Shown: positions 1 through 10,400, numbered from the stretch's first letter. The stretch: DNA of 53,548 nucleotides from an uncultured Clostridia bacterium (GCA_947597925.1 CANQFA010000009.1:1-53548), one strand, 5' to 3'. Numbers and translations are program-made. The notes: generated by a model not told the origin, from the letters alone.

Positions 1-825
1 GGACTTTTGATGTTCGGCTTTGAATATGAGATCGTAAAGGAATTTCCGAACTACTTCCTCGACTATCGGGAAGAACTCGACGAAGCTACCCGCTGGACGG
101 ATCGCCTCGTTTCAAGCTCGGGCGATTGGAGCGGGAATGTGTTCGATTTCTATTTCCGCGTCTACAACAAACTCACGCAAGACGTCAAGATCCCCTTCCA
201 AATCGAGAACGGCGCCCGCGTCGACGATACCCCCGTGCATACCGCGCTCCGCGAGGCGCTTGCCAACTGCCTCGTCAACGCCGATTATTACGGACGGCAA
301 GGCATCGTGATCGTAAAGACAAAGGCGACTATCTCCTTCTCGAACCCGGGGAACTTCCGCCTCGACATCGAAGAGGCGAAGAGCGGCGGCGTCTCCGATC
401 CGAGAAATTCGAGCCTCATCAAGATGTTCAACCTTATCAGCATCGGCGAACGGGCGGGAAGCGGCATCCCGAGCATCTATGCGGCGTGGCACAAATTGAA
501 ACTTCCGACGCCCACGCTCACGGAACAATTTGAACCCGAGCGTTCGACGCTGACGCTCTCCATCGAAAAAGTGGCGATAAAAAGTGGCGATAAAAAAGTG
601 GCGATAAAAAGTGGCGATAAATCGGACACCATAAAAACAGGCATCCAAAAAAATCAGATCGTTCGCTATTTGACAGACCATGCCGAAGCAAAGAGTTCCG
701 AGATTTCGGCGCTGTTGGAAATTTCGCTATCCCGTGTGAAAGTGATCCTTTCCGAGATGATCGCGGACGGCATCGTCGTCGCGGAAGGAAATAATCGCAA
801 CCGCCGTTATCGGTTAAAGTCATAA
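1..825 (+). CDS. ATP-binding (GHKL) winged-helix regulator, 5'-truncated by the window edge
   Basis: The frame is already open at base 1, so the N-terminal part (in this family usually an AlbA_2/Schlafen-like domain) lies outside the window. What remains is the second half of an AlbA_2-HATPase_c_4 type regulator. The residues around REALANCLVNADYYG form the GHKL N-box, and ERAGSGIPSI is the glycine-rich ATP lid. A winged-helix-like C-terminus follows (residues about 215-272 of the visible part, with ISALLEISLSRVKVILSEM as the helix-turn-helix). Between the ATPase and winged helix is a short Lys/Gly/Asp repeat linker. Family members are annotated as putative transcriptional regulators or RecG-like helicases without firm biochemistry. 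The gene ends at TAA and runs into a strong hairpin terminator. Family call fairly sure, function unknown. Confidence 0.8.
   Translation, partial: GLLMFGFEYEIVKEFPNYFLDYREELDEATRWTDRLVSSSGDWSGNVFDFYFRVYNKLTQDVKIPFQIENGARVDDTPVHTALREALANCLVNADYYGRQGIVIVKTKATISFSNPGNFRLDIEEAKSGGVSDPRNSSLIKMFNLISIGERAGSGIPSIYAAWHKLKLPTPTLTEQFEPERSTLTLSIEKVAIKSGDKKVAIKSGDKSDTIKTGIQKNQIVRYLTDHAEAKSSEISALLEISLSRVKVILSEMIADGIVVAEGNNRNRRYRLKS
571..621 (+). repeat. Four copies of GTGGCGATAAA inside the regulator gene
   Basis: The 11-mer starts at 571, 584, 598 and 611, so spacing alternates 13, 14, 13. Two copies together make 27 nt (nine codons), so the frame is kept. Successive copies are read in different frames, giving VAIK and SGDK alternately (VAIKSGDKKVAIKSGDK). 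It forms the flexible linker between the ATPase and winged-helix parts. Confidence 0.85.
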
Positions 826-834
826 AAATTCTGC

Positions 835-862
835 AAAAGGCGCACCTGCGGGTGCGCCTTTT
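835..862. terminator. Bidirectional hairpin terminator between convergent genes
   Basis: A 12-bp stem (AAAAGGCGCACC / GGTGCGCCTTTT) with a 4-nt loop reads as stem plus T-run on both strands. It separates the plus-strand regulator ending at 825 from the minus-strand AAA gene ending at 943. Confidence 0.9.
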
Positions 863-942
863 CGAGTGAGTTTTTCTGATTACGCCGAAGCAAAAATTTG
901 GGGAAATTTGGGGAAACTTTTCCGTCAAGCAGGTGGGATCAT

Positions 943-2340
943 TTACTTACGAATGCCGCCCAGACGCTCCAAAATGGGTTCACAATCCTTCTTCTCGAGG
1001 ACTTGTCTTTCGACGAGAATGGGGATGAGCCCTTGGATCAGAGTTGCGTTTTTTTCAATGATCGCTTTCGCTTTTTCATAACACTCCTCGGTGATCTCGT
1101 CGAACATCGTGTAAAGTCGATCCGTCCACGCATCCGAGTAGCACATCTTATCCTCTCGCTTTACCGAATAGCGATGCGAAAGTCCCAACATGCCCCAATC
1201 GGACATGGCAAAGAGAATATCGTCCACCAAGGCAATGTCGTACTTCACATTCTCGTAGAGCTTGTGCAATACGATCTCTTCCGCCGCATAGCCGCCGAGG
1301 CGAACGACGATCGCGTTCATGAGATCCGACTTGGAGTACAGTCTCGCAGGCACATCTTTCTTCGTATCCCCTTCTGCGTCCTCCTCTTCCTCATATTCGT
1401 CGTAGTCGTAGTCATCGTCGTCATCGCCTCCTTCATAGTCCGAATCGAAATCGGAAAACAGCCCGTTGAAGAAGTCATTCCCTACCGAATCGCGATCCAG
1501 ATCCAGAACATATCCTCCGTCATTCATCGTCTTGGCCACGACGAACGCGCCGATATTTCTGCATGCGGAAACCGCATCGTCCATGGCAGACCGCGCGCGT
1601 GGAATATCCTCGGCTTTGATTTCCGTAATGCGATCATGAATGAGTTTTTCACTCACAAGGCCCTTCTCGTCCGATTGCAGAATACACTCGTTGACAAGTG
1701 TTTCGAGCCCCGCACAGGAAAATCCGCTTGTGAGTTTTGCGATCTCTTCCATTGTCAATGCAAATCGGCAAGAAGATCGATCCGCATACATCTTCAGGAT
1801 CGCCTCCCGCGAAGAGAGCGTCGGGTTTCCGATAAAAATCTTCTTATCGACCCTTCCCGGGCGCGTGAGAGTCTCGGGCAATGCGTCGTACTGATTGCAC
1901 GTCGCAATAAACACGATGTTCCCCGCGCTGTCCATGCCGTCGATAAGGGTAAGCAGCTGCGCAAGAATGGTCTTGGACCGATCGGTCACGTACTCCTCAT
2001 ACCGATTGGGGAGCACCTTATCGACCTCATCGAAAAAGACCATCGTAGGCGCTTTGCGCTTTGACGCCTTGGCAAATTCTCTTCGGATGCGCCTGCAGAT
2101 CGCGACTTCATTGTCCACGTCGCCGAGGTCGATCTTAAATACCTCCAATCCGCATACGCCCGCCATGACTTTTGCAAACAGCGTCTTGCCCGTGCCTGCC
2201 CCGCCGTAGAATACGACCCCTTTCGGCAGCTTGGCGCCCTTCGCCTCATACTTTTCGCGATTGCTGAAAATTTCACACAGCCGCTTCAGCTCCTCTTTCT
2301 CCAACTCATACCCTGCAATGCTTTCAAATGTGTAGTTCAT
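943..2340 (-). CDS. Soluble FtsH-like AAA+ ATPase with a degenerate M41 peptidase domain
   Basis: 465 residues. The AAA module is complete: Walker A GGAGTGKT (46-53), Walker B MVFFDEVD (100-107, D104/E105), sensor-1 Asn in ATCNQ (about 149), and arginine fingers in TRPGRVD (160/163). It resembles FtsH but has no N-terminal membrane segments. The C-terminal half (about 255-465) follows the M41 layout, including RLGGYAAEEIV and a following YDI in place of the usual NDI. However, the zinc-binding HEAGH position reads RNIGA (261-265), so peptidase activity is unlikely. A very acidic insert (about 298-325) interrupts the domain. Start fixed by AAGGAGGT just upstream of ATG. It is divergent from the RHH/WYL regulator. 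Likely an unfoldase or remodelling factor; substrate unknown. Confidence 0.82.
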   Translation of the reverse strand: MNYTFESIAGYELEKEELKRLCEIFSNREKYEAKGAKLPKGVVFYGGAGTGKTLFAKVMAGVCGLEVFKIDLGDVDNEVAICRRIRREFAKASKRKAPTMVFFDEVDKVLPNRYEEYVTDRSKTILAQLLTLIDGMDSAGNIVFIATCNQYDALPETLTRPGRVDKKIFIGNPTLSSREAILKMYADRSSCRFALTMEEIAKLTSGFSCAGLETLVNECILQSDEKGLVSEKLIHDRITEIKAEDIPRARSAMDDAVSACRNIGAFVVAKTMNDGGYVLDLDRDSVGNDFFNGLFSDFDSDYEGGDDDDDYDYDEYEEEEDAEGDTKKDVPARLYSKSDLMNAIVVRLGGYAAEEIVLHKLYENVKYDIALVDDILFAMSDWGMLGLSHRYSVKREDKMCYSDAWTDRLYTMFDEITEECYEKAKAIIEKNATLIQGLIPILVERQVLEKKDCEPILERLGGIRK

Positions 2341-2367
2341 ACTTCGTTACCTCCTTGGTTTTCTTCC

Positions 2368-2373
2368 ATTATA
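2368..2373 (-). promoter_or_regulatory. Putative -10 box of the AAA ATPase gene
   Basis: TATAAT on the minus strand, 28 nt before the ATG, with no convincing -35. It is followed by the AAGGAGGT ribosome binding site (about 2347-2354). Confidence 0.5.
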
Positions 2374-2417
2374 AACCATCTGCGGTGAAATGGTATGACC
2401 GCAATATCGGAGAAAAA

Positions 2418-2476
2418 TTTGCCCCCTTTTTCAGGTTGACGTGTCATAAAAATTGCTTGACTTTTGCCCCCTTTTT
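2418..2476. repeat. Two copies of TTTGCCCCCTTTTT in the divergent promoter region
   Basis: Identical 14-mers at 2418-2431 and 2463-2476, 45 bp apart. The second fills the spacer of the plus-strand promoter. TGACGTGTCA, with TGAC/GTCA inverted arms, lies between them (2437-2446). This placement suits an operator, perhaps for the adjacent WYL regulator (inference). Confidence 0.5.
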
Positions 2477-2485
2477 GGGTACAAT
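2457..2485 (+). promoter_or_regulatory. Sigma-A promoter of the RHH/WYL regulator
   Basis: TTGACT (2457-2462), a 17-nt spacer, TACAAT (2480-2485). The start codon follows at 2504, so the leader is very short. Confidence 0.75.
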
Positions 2486-2503
2486 GATCAAGTGAGGTCT
2501 GCC

Positions 2504-3499
2504 ATGGATGAAAAAATCAAGATCAGTTTACCGAAAGTGACTCTGGAGCTGCTGAAAAAGGACTGCCTGGATTTCAAGGTGGTAAAGAAGTGCGGCGCGC
2601 TGAACTTCAACGCCTTTATCAATACGCTGATCGCAAACTATTACGAAGCATTCTCTGCGAGCGAGGAGGAGCTGTACGACGACATCAAGGATGCCATCTC
2701 CATCGTTCCCGATTACTACAAGGAAAAGGTCTTTCGGGATGTCGTGAAAGTATTTGCGAAGCGTTCCGAGCAGATCGACGGGAAAAAAGATACCACCACC
2801 TTTTCCTTCAAGCCGACGAAACTCTCCGAAAAGGCCGTTTTCTACATAGAGAATGTCATCTTAAAGAGCGAATCGCTCTCCTCATTCTATCGGAGAATGT
2901 TTTTGTCGTACTCCCAAAAGACAAAAACCGAGCGCGAAAAGATCATCTACGCGGAGAACTTTGCGCTTCTGCAGAAGGCCATCAGAAAGAATGTGCAGGT
3001 ATGCCTCGTCCTGAAATCGGGAGAAGTCATGAAGGGTGCAAACCTGCACTCTGTAAGTCCCGCCAAAGACGAGCTCTTTAACTATGTCCTGTTTTTCCGC
3101 GAAAGGAAAAACTTCACCGTGCGGCTCGCCTCTCTGCACTCGGTGTCCCTTCTTTCGGAAAAGGCGGAGATCCCCATGGAGAACGCCGCCCTGTTCGATC
3201 GTCAGATCGCCTGCGGCGCGCAATATCCGATGTACAATACGGACAATGAGCCGATCAAAGTGCAGCTCGACGAGAAGGGAAAGAAACTTTTTCAGAAGAT
3301 CTATCTCTATCGCCCTACGCCCGTCAGCATCGAAGGAGATATCTATACGTTTGATTGCTCTGCAAATCAACTCCTATATTACTTCGAACGGTTCGGCGAC
3401 AGCGCGCTGATCCTTTCTCCGAAGAAGCTCGGCATCTTCATGCGGAACTATTATTACTTCGCCTTGAAAAAGTACAAGAGCCTCTATAAGAATACATAG
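2504..3499 (+). CDS. RHH/WYL-type transcriptional regulator
   Basis: 331 residues from the ATG at 2504. An upstream in-frame start at 2453 would lie before the promoter, so it is rejected. The N-terminal 45 residues (KISLPKVTLELLKK and a helix ending NAFINTLIANYYEAF) resemble a ribbon-helix-helix DNA-binding domain. The middle (about 160-230) looks like a WYL domain: a beta-rich stretch with VCLVLKSGEV, FNYVLFF and VRLASLHSV. The end (about 250-325, KVQLDEKGKKLFQ to ILSPKKLGIFMRNYY) matches a WCX-like extension. WYL regulators often sense nucleic acid ligands and sit beside defence genes; RHH-WYL proteins accompany some type VI CRISPR loci, though no CRISPR is visible here. Divergent from the FtsH-like ATPase, it may control it. 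The fold assignment is by motif resemblance. Confidence 0.6.
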   Translation: MDEKIKISLPKVTLELLKKDCLDFKVVKKCGALNFNAFINTLIANYYEAFSASEEELYDDIKDAISIVPDYYKEKVFRDVVKVFAKRSEQIDGKKDTTTFSFKPTKLSEKAVFYIENVILKSESLSSFYRRMFLSYSQKTKTEREKIIYAENFALLQKAIRKNVQVCLVLKSGEVMKGANLHSVSPAKDELFNYVLFFRERKNFTVRLASLHSVSLLSEKAEIPMENAALFDRQIACGAQYPMYNTDNEPIKVQLDEKGKKLFQKIYLYRPTPVSIEGDIYTFDCSANQLLYYFERFGDSALILSPKKLGIFMRNYYYFALKKYKSLYKNT

Positions 3500-3514
3500 A
3501 CATTTTAAATATGC

Positions 3515-3557
3515 AAAATGACCATGCAAGGGGAAAACATGTTTGCATGGTCATTTT
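3515..3557 (+). terminator. Terminator of the WYL regulator gene
   Basis: A 15-bp perfect stem (AAAATGACCATGCAA / TTGCATGGTCATTTT) followed by more T residues, just after the stop at 3499. Confidence 0.88.
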
Positions 3558-3566
3558 TTGATTGAT

Positions 3567-3595
3567 GTTATAATACACCACTTCCCCTTTGTCAA
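3567..3595 (-). promoter_or_regulatory. Orphan consensus promoter pointing into the WYL gene's 3' end
   Basis: On the minus strand TTGACA (3590-3595), 17-nt spacer, TATAAC (3567-3572). Predicted start near 3560, immediately before the 3515-3557 hairpin. No minus-strand gene lies downstream, so it would make a short hairpin RNA or a transcript antisense to the regulator. Confidence 0.5.
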
Positions 3596-3665
3596 GGGAT
3601 TTTCTACAAGTTTTTAATTTTTTCGCATCGCGTTTTTGCTCGGGTCGGGTCAACGGTTTTTATAT

Positions 3666-3704
3666 AGCAGTTGCCCCTTTCGGAGGCCGAAGGGGGCAAC
3701 TGCT
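3666..3704. terminator. Long hairpin downstream of the surface-protein operon
   Basis: A near-perfect inverted repeat (AGCAGTTGCCCC... / ...GGGGCAACTGCT) lies beyond the 3' end of the small anchored protein gene. The T-run (TTTT) is on the plus strand; the minus side is followed by ATATAAAAA, so termination in the operon's direction is uncertain. Confidence 0.5.
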
Positions 3705-3746
3705 TTTGGAATTGGGTTGGTAGCTCAAAAGGCAATGTGGGGTATG

Positions 3747-4442
3747 TTACCTACGGCGTCTTCTGCGGCTGTGTTTTCCGCTTCGGTTGCCTTTGCCGTG
3801 ATGGGGATCGGGGGAGCGCACGGTAGGCTCCTCGGTCGGAACATCCTCCTCGGACAGTTCGTCCGAAACATCCTCGGAAGTTTCAATGGAATCTTCTACG
3901 AGCTCCTCAATGGGCTCTTCAACGGGCTGCTCGATAGGAGCTACCTCAGGAGTTTCAATAGGCTCTTCAACGGGCTGCTCGATGGGCTCTGCGGGGATCT
4001 CCTCTTTCGGAGCTTCCGCGGGCGCCTCCTCGTGGTCCGATGTCACGAAGACCGAGATCTCGGTGACGGTGGTCTCCCCCGCCGCGACGGTGATCTCATG
4101 CGCGCCGCTTGTGGCATGGAAGAGATAGGTAAGCCCGCCCGTCTCCGCCTTTTTGCCGTCGATGAACCACACCAGCTCGTCGGCCGCAACATCTTGCGGG
4201 GCGGTGGCGGTGAGCAGGACATCTGTCCCGTCCTTCGTCTCCACGACCGTCTTGCGCGGCACAAATGCGGCGTTTTTCTGGACGGCTTTGCTCACGCTGA
4301 TACGGGTCAGGACGATCGCGACCGCGAAGATATTGATGAACGCGAGCAGGATCTGGCTGATGAGGATGCCCATGAGGACGGTATCCGCCTCCAGATCGAG
4401 GGTGATCCCGAAGAAATTTACAGCATTCAATAGGTTAAACAT
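3747..4442 (-). CDS. Membrane-anchored Ig-like protein with Pro/Glu-rich repeat tail
   Basis: 231 residues, last gene of the surface operon, 18 nt after the giant MBG gene, with GGAAGGAGAG before the ATG. Residues about 18-48 form one hydrophobic helix (signal anchor). About 60-135 resembles a PKD/Ig-like beta domain (VVETKDGTDVLLTATAPQD, WFIDGKK, GAHEITVAAG). About 136-210 is a Pro/Glu-rich stretch with PIEQPVEEPIE present twice. The last 22 residues switch abruptly to a basic, Arg-rich tail ending in six arginines. Reading the last ~95 nt in another frame instead gives an Ala/Glu/Thr-rich end like the preceding text, so a frameshift near the CCCCC at about 3806-3816 is possible. Probably a cell-surface accessory or stalk protein. 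Confidence 0.65.
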   Translation of the reverse strand: MFNLLNAVNFFGITLDLEADTVLMGILISQILLAFINIFAVAIVLTRISVSKAVQKNAAFVPRKTVVETKDGTDVLLTATAPQDVAADELVWFIDGKKAETGGLTYLFHATSGAHEITVAAGETTVTEISVFVTSDHEEAPAEAPKEEIPAEPIEQPVEEPIETPEVAPIEQPVEEPIEELVEDSIETSEDVSDELSEEDVPTEEPTVRSPDPHHGKGNRSGKHSRRRRRR

Positions 4443-4460
4443 ATACTCTCCTTCCCTTGC

Positions 4461-7400
4461 TTATTTCCGTTTTTTTCTGCCGAAGTGCACCGCGATGCCG
4501 AGAAGCACCGCAAGACTCACAAGATCAATGATGCCGAACACGACGTAGATGCCGATGGACGGCATGGGAGCGACACGGAACTCGTACACGATGGGCGTAA
4601 GTCCGCTGTAATTCGCGTCGGTATCCTCCACGTATACCTGTGCATAATAGGTACCGGCCTTCGCATCTGCGAGGGTCCCCTCGTATGCCTGCGTGCACGC
4701 CGAATCGGTAAAGTAGCGGACGATCACCTCGCCATACTTCGCCTTCGCCGCCACCATCGCGCCCACGGGATCCCCCTCCATCCAACCGGTGATGGAGAAG
4801 TAGGTCTCCCATGCGTTGGCGGCGCGGGATACGATATAGACGCCGTTATGGAAGATCACGTTGTAGTTCCGACTGTCACTCGTGCCTGCAATGATATGGC
4901 TGCCTGCGGCGAGATTGGACCCGAGAGACGTGAGGGTGATGTAGAGGTCGTCCACATCGTCGCCCGCGGGAAGTTCGCCGACCACGTGGAAAGTGAGCTC
5001 GGCAAGCGGATCGCCGTAGAAGGACGACTTGTCGTCGATCACCACCTCTACTGTGCGCTTTTCGACGGTATAGGTCCCGTTCACGAAGCGCACGTCGTAC
5101 TTCTCGCTCGTCGAGCGGCCGCTTATCTGATAGCTGCCCGCGGCAAGGTTCCCGCTTTCGGAAAGGAGGAGCTCGACGGCGAGGTCGCTCATGGTATCGC
5201 CTGCGACGAGGCTGCCGTTTACCCTGAAGGTCAGCTCGGCACGCTCATCGCCGTATATAGAGGTCTTATTTTCGATCTCCACTTCGATGACGCGCTTGAC
5301 GATCTCATAGACTCCTTCGGATACGACGACATCATAGTTGTCGTTATGGCCCGTGACCATGATGGAATAGGTCCCCACGTCAAACGTGCTCAGCGGATCC
5401 CCCTCTGCATCGACGGGGAAGAGTCGGAGGCCTAAATCGTCCCCCGAGAGCAGGCCTGAGACGGTGTACGCCGTTCCCAAGGCGGTATTGAACGAATTGT
5501 CGCCGTAGAAGCAGCTCTGTCTGTACAGGACCACATTTGCGGTGCGGCGGTCGATGCGGAGTGCCCCTTCCTCGAAGAAGAACTCGTAGTTGTCCGCGGT
5601 CGGCTCATATCCCTCGTAGGAGGAGGTGACGGACGCGAAGCTGCACAGGATCGTATAGTCTCCCACCGCGAGCCGCTCGTCCATGGCATGGTCCTTGATA
5701 GCCCATGCGACCTGCAGCTGTTCGCCGTAGGCAAGTTCGCCCGTGAGGGTATAGGAGAACGGCCCGAGCTCGGTGCCGTAGATGATGCCCAAGGCATCCT
5801 GTGCGGTTACGGTGACTTCGCGCTTTTCTACGGTATAGATGCCGCTGTCCCTTACGGTTATCTCATAGTTGCCCACCGTGCCCGAAGTCCTGCATACGAT
5901 CTTGTAGCCGCCCGCCTTATAGGGAAGATAGGTATTCCACACGGCGTCTATCTCGACTTTCAGGCTCAGGTCGTCGAGGCTATCGCCCTCCTTGAGACCG
6001 AGGGAGCCCTCGCCCGTCACGACCTGCGCGGTGAGCGCCGCGATCGGGTCGCCGTAGACGGACGAAGCATTCTGTGTCTCGACGGTAATCTTGCGGTGGG
6101 TGATGGTGTAGGTCCCGGTCGCTCCCTCCCCCGTCTCCGAGCGGAAGGTGACCGCATAGTTCTGCGCCGAGGAGGTGCCGACGATCGCATAGTCGCCGAC
6201 GGTGTCCCCGGGCACGCGCTGCAAGAGGATGCCGAGCGCATCGTTCTCATCGCCCGCGGCGAGGCCGCCCTCCGTGATGGTCCACACGAGCGCCTCTTCC
6301 TCCTCGCCGTACACCTGCGTGATGTCCTCGATCGTGACGGTCACCTGCTTTGCCGTGACGGTGTAGGTGCCCTTGACAATGGTATAGTTTTCACCCACTC
6401 CCGTAACTTCCGCATAGACGGCGTTTTCATAGGTGCCCACGCCCTTGATGGAGGCACGGACGCTCTCGTCGTAGTGCAGCGTGACAATGATGCCTTCAAG
6501 CTCCGCCTCGTTGGCGCCCATGACGGTGTACCCCTTATGTTCCGCATTGAGCTTTTCGAGGTCGATGAGGGCGTCTCCATAGACGGAGGTGAGCGGGTCC
6601 ACGACGACCACGATACCGTTGCTGTTGACGATGAAGAGGGACCCGTAGGAGTAGTTGATCTGATAGTTCTCGCCGAGCGCCCTTGCGTCTTCGGCAAGGT
6701 CGGCATGCAGGATATAGGTGCCCGTCGGGATGGCGCCCTCAGTTACCTCCGCGCCCTCCTGAAGGACGGTGTAGACAAAGTGCAGTTCGTCTCCCTCGGC
6801 GGCGCCGCTGACATTGGATGTGACCTCGGCGAGTACCTCTTCGAGCGAAATGCCCACCGTCTCCGTGATGGAATCCACGCTGACCGTAACGGAGCGCTTC
6901 GTGACGGTGTAGGTGCCCGCGGCCGCCTTTATCTGATAGTTGGCGTAGACTGCCTGCTTGCTGTCGTATGTGACGGTGACGGGATGGCTCCCCGCAGAGA
7001 GTTTGCCCGCCGTGTATCCCTCGATGGATACGACGATATACTTCTCGAATTCCTCAAGCTCTCCCTCGAGTACGCTGGAGAGGGTGCCGAGGTGCCATGT
7101 GGGTACGGTCACCTCATCCCCGTAAACGGAGGTGCCGCTGTCGGCGAAGAGCTCGACTTCGCGCCGCTTGACTTCGTAGACGCCCGCCTTGCCGCCGAAC
7201 TCGCCCGCGGAGAAGGCGCCCGTGAAGGTCACGGCGTAGTTGGTATTCGTCCAAGAACCGACGATCGCATAACTGCCCACGGGAAGTGCGGAAAGGTCGG
7301 CATCCGCGACGGCGGAATTGCCCCTGTAGAGGTTGAGCCGCACGCCGAGGACGGAGACGGCTTCGCCTTCGACAAGTCCGCCCTCCGTGCTCCACTGCGC

Positions 7401-10400
7401 GCCGTCGAGGGCGACGCTGCCGTACTGTGCATTCTGGTCCGCAATGGCGACCGTAACGGGGCGCGGCGTGATGCGGTAGATGCCCGTGCCGTATGTGATG
7501 TGATAGTTGGAGGCGAGCAGGACATTTGCGGGATCGTTTTTGAGGGCGATGACGATGACATATTCGCCCACATTGGCGCCCGGTGCCTTCGTGAGGGTAA
7601 AGGTGAGTTTGTCTTCCCCTACCATCTGACCGTTTTTGAGCACGATCTCCGCCGACTCCGTCGTCACTTCGCCGAGGGTGACGTCCTTGCCGTCGTATAC
7701 CTTGGTATACTTATCGGCTACGCCTGCCCGCGCGAGGTCGCTCGCAAACTCGATGGTGATCTCGATGGGCGCGGGATAGACGATATACGTCCCCGGGACG
7801 ATGTTGACCTGATAGTTGACGTCCCTCCTGAATTCGGCGACGATGGAGTGCCTGCCGACTGCGAGGTTTGCGCCCTCCGCGTAATCGGAGATGTAGAAGG
7901 TAAACTCGCCGACTTCGGGGAAGCCGTCGTCGGGGATCTCCTTGTCGGGATCTTCGGGGTCGAAGTAGATAAACCTGATCTTATTCTCACCCTCACTCTT
8001 GGCGTCCTCGATGTAGGCCCTATTGAAGGCCTCGTTGCTCTCGAATGTACCGTAGATATTGGCGGCGTCCTCAACATTGTAGAGGAAGACGTTGAGGCCG
8101 ATGGCGCAGACAAAGTAGTTCGACGTGGTAAACGTGAAGGTATAGTTGCTCTTGCGGGCGCCCGAGACGTCTGCTCGGATGGAGTAGGCGCCGTAGCCGA
8201 GCGCGGAGAGCGTCGTTTCGGTATTCACCGAGAAGGTAAACCTGATGCCCGCGTCGCTGTCCCATGCATCGCCCGCGACGAGCCCCTTGAGCACGTCTCC
8301 CTCCATGGAAGAGGGCGAGATGACATTTGCGGGCAGGAACACTTCGGTCCCGGGATCGACGCCGTAGAGGACCTTGATCTCCTCCTTGAGCACCACTTCG
8401 ATGGGCTTGGGCGCGACGGTGACGAGACCCTGCGTCTCCTCGTAATTTCCGACAAAGGTGACGTCGTAGTTCGCCGCGCTGAAGCCTTCGGTGCCGCTGA
8501 GCGAGCCGATGAGACCGTATTGTCCCGCATCGAGCAGAGCGCCCTTTTCTACGCTTCCGCCGAGGGTGAACGCGATGCCGAGGCTTTCCGCATTCTCGCC
8601 CGCCGCAAAGCCGCCCGAGACGGCGTACTTCACGTTGAGGAAGTCGGCATCGTTTTTCGCCGTGCCGTAGACGCCCGAGATATCGGAGATGGTGATGGTG
8701 ACCGCCTTCTTTCCGACGGTGAGCTGTCCCGCCTTAAAGGTGACCGTGTAGTTGGGGTTGGTGTTTTCGGCGGTCACCTCGTACGTCTGCACGTCGTAGA
8801 AGCCGCGTTGATTGGGCATGCCCGCCACCGTGTAGTTCACGGAGAGGACATTTGCGCTCTCGCCCTCGGGGAACTGCCCCGCTTCGGCCGTGAAGCGGAA
8901 CTCGGGCCGCGCGTCGCCGTAGGTGATGGAGGCATTTTCGACGGCCGCTTCGATCTTTTTTGCCGTCACGACGAAGGCCGCCTCGGTGAAAACTACGGTG
9001 TAGTTGAGATTGGTCCATGTGAGGGTGAGCTGATAATCCCCTACGTTGTAGTGGTTATAGGTATTGGGATTGCCGCCCTTCACGCTGAGCGTGACGCCGA
9101 GCCCATCCCTATTGTCGGAGCCCACGAGCTGATCTGCGGCAATGTCCCACGTGAATTCGGGCGTCTCGCCATAGACCGTCTCCACTTCATGGATCGTGAC
9201 GGTGACGGACTTCGGAAGGATGGTGTAGGTGCCGCTCACGAAGGTGACATTGTAGTTTACATTGCCGCTTGCGCCCGTGACGGGATAGTCGCCCGCAGCG
9301 CTTCCGCCCGTGCGGGTGAGGGTGATCTGAAGGTCATCTTCCGCATAGGCGAGCGTGCTGCCCGTCTGAAGACGCCAATAGGTCTCATCCGTCGTGGAGC
9401 TCGAGAAGGTGACGCTTCCGTACACTTCTTCGATCTTGCCTATTTCGCCCTCGTCCCCTACGCCGATCTCGACGGTGATGTCCTTGGGCTTGACGAGGAG
9501 GGAGCCATTTTGCACGCTCACGGTGTAGCTTGTGCCGATGTCCCCTTCCCGCAGGCGCACATCGTACTGACCCGCGGGGATCTTTTCCAATGTCGCGGCG
9601 GGGACCTCATCGCCCGAGGCGCCCGTGTAGGTGTAGTAGAAGGAGACGGCGAGCGTCTTGACGAAGTTTTCGAGTGCGGACGCGTCCGAGAAGTCGAAGT
9701 CCGCGGGGAAGGTGACGGCGACGAAGAGCGAATTCCGATAGCAGAACTCGACGGTGTTCGCTTCGCCCGCCTTCATCCGATAGCCGCTGCCTGCCGCATA
9801 GGGCTTCGTGGCGGCCGCCCATACGTCATTGAGGGCTTTTGCGCCGTCGCCGTACGTCCTGTCCTGCATGCCGCCGATCGTGAAGGTCACGGCGGTGCGC
9901 TCGATGATGAACTTCGGCGTCGTCTCGCCCGCACCGAAGGTGACGGTGTAGTTTGCCGAGACTGTGCCGACCATTTCGATGTCATAGGTGCCGACGGGGA
10001 CCCAGCCCTCTGCACTCTTGAAGTTGACGCTGAAGACGGTGCCCGCCGAGAAGAGCTCGGAGACATCTGCACTGTCCGCAAGGCCCGTGACGAGCCAATT
10101 TCCCGTGTTGTCGAGGTCGGCATAGTCGGCGGCGACGCCTGCGGTGACCGTGCCGAAGAGGCGGGTGACGTCGTTGAAGGTGATGCTGACGGGGCGAGGC
10201 GTGACCTCATAGCCCTCCGAGACGGTGCCCGTGAGAGTGCCCTCTGCGATCGAGACCTCCTTTATATCCTCGCCGAGATGATAGACGAAGGTGAAGGTAT
10301 AGTTGCTCTCCTTGGAGTCCGCACCCGCGGCAAATACGAAAGTCAGGGTGTTTTTGCCGACATTGAGATAGCGACCGCTGCTGAGTGTCCCGACGCCGTC

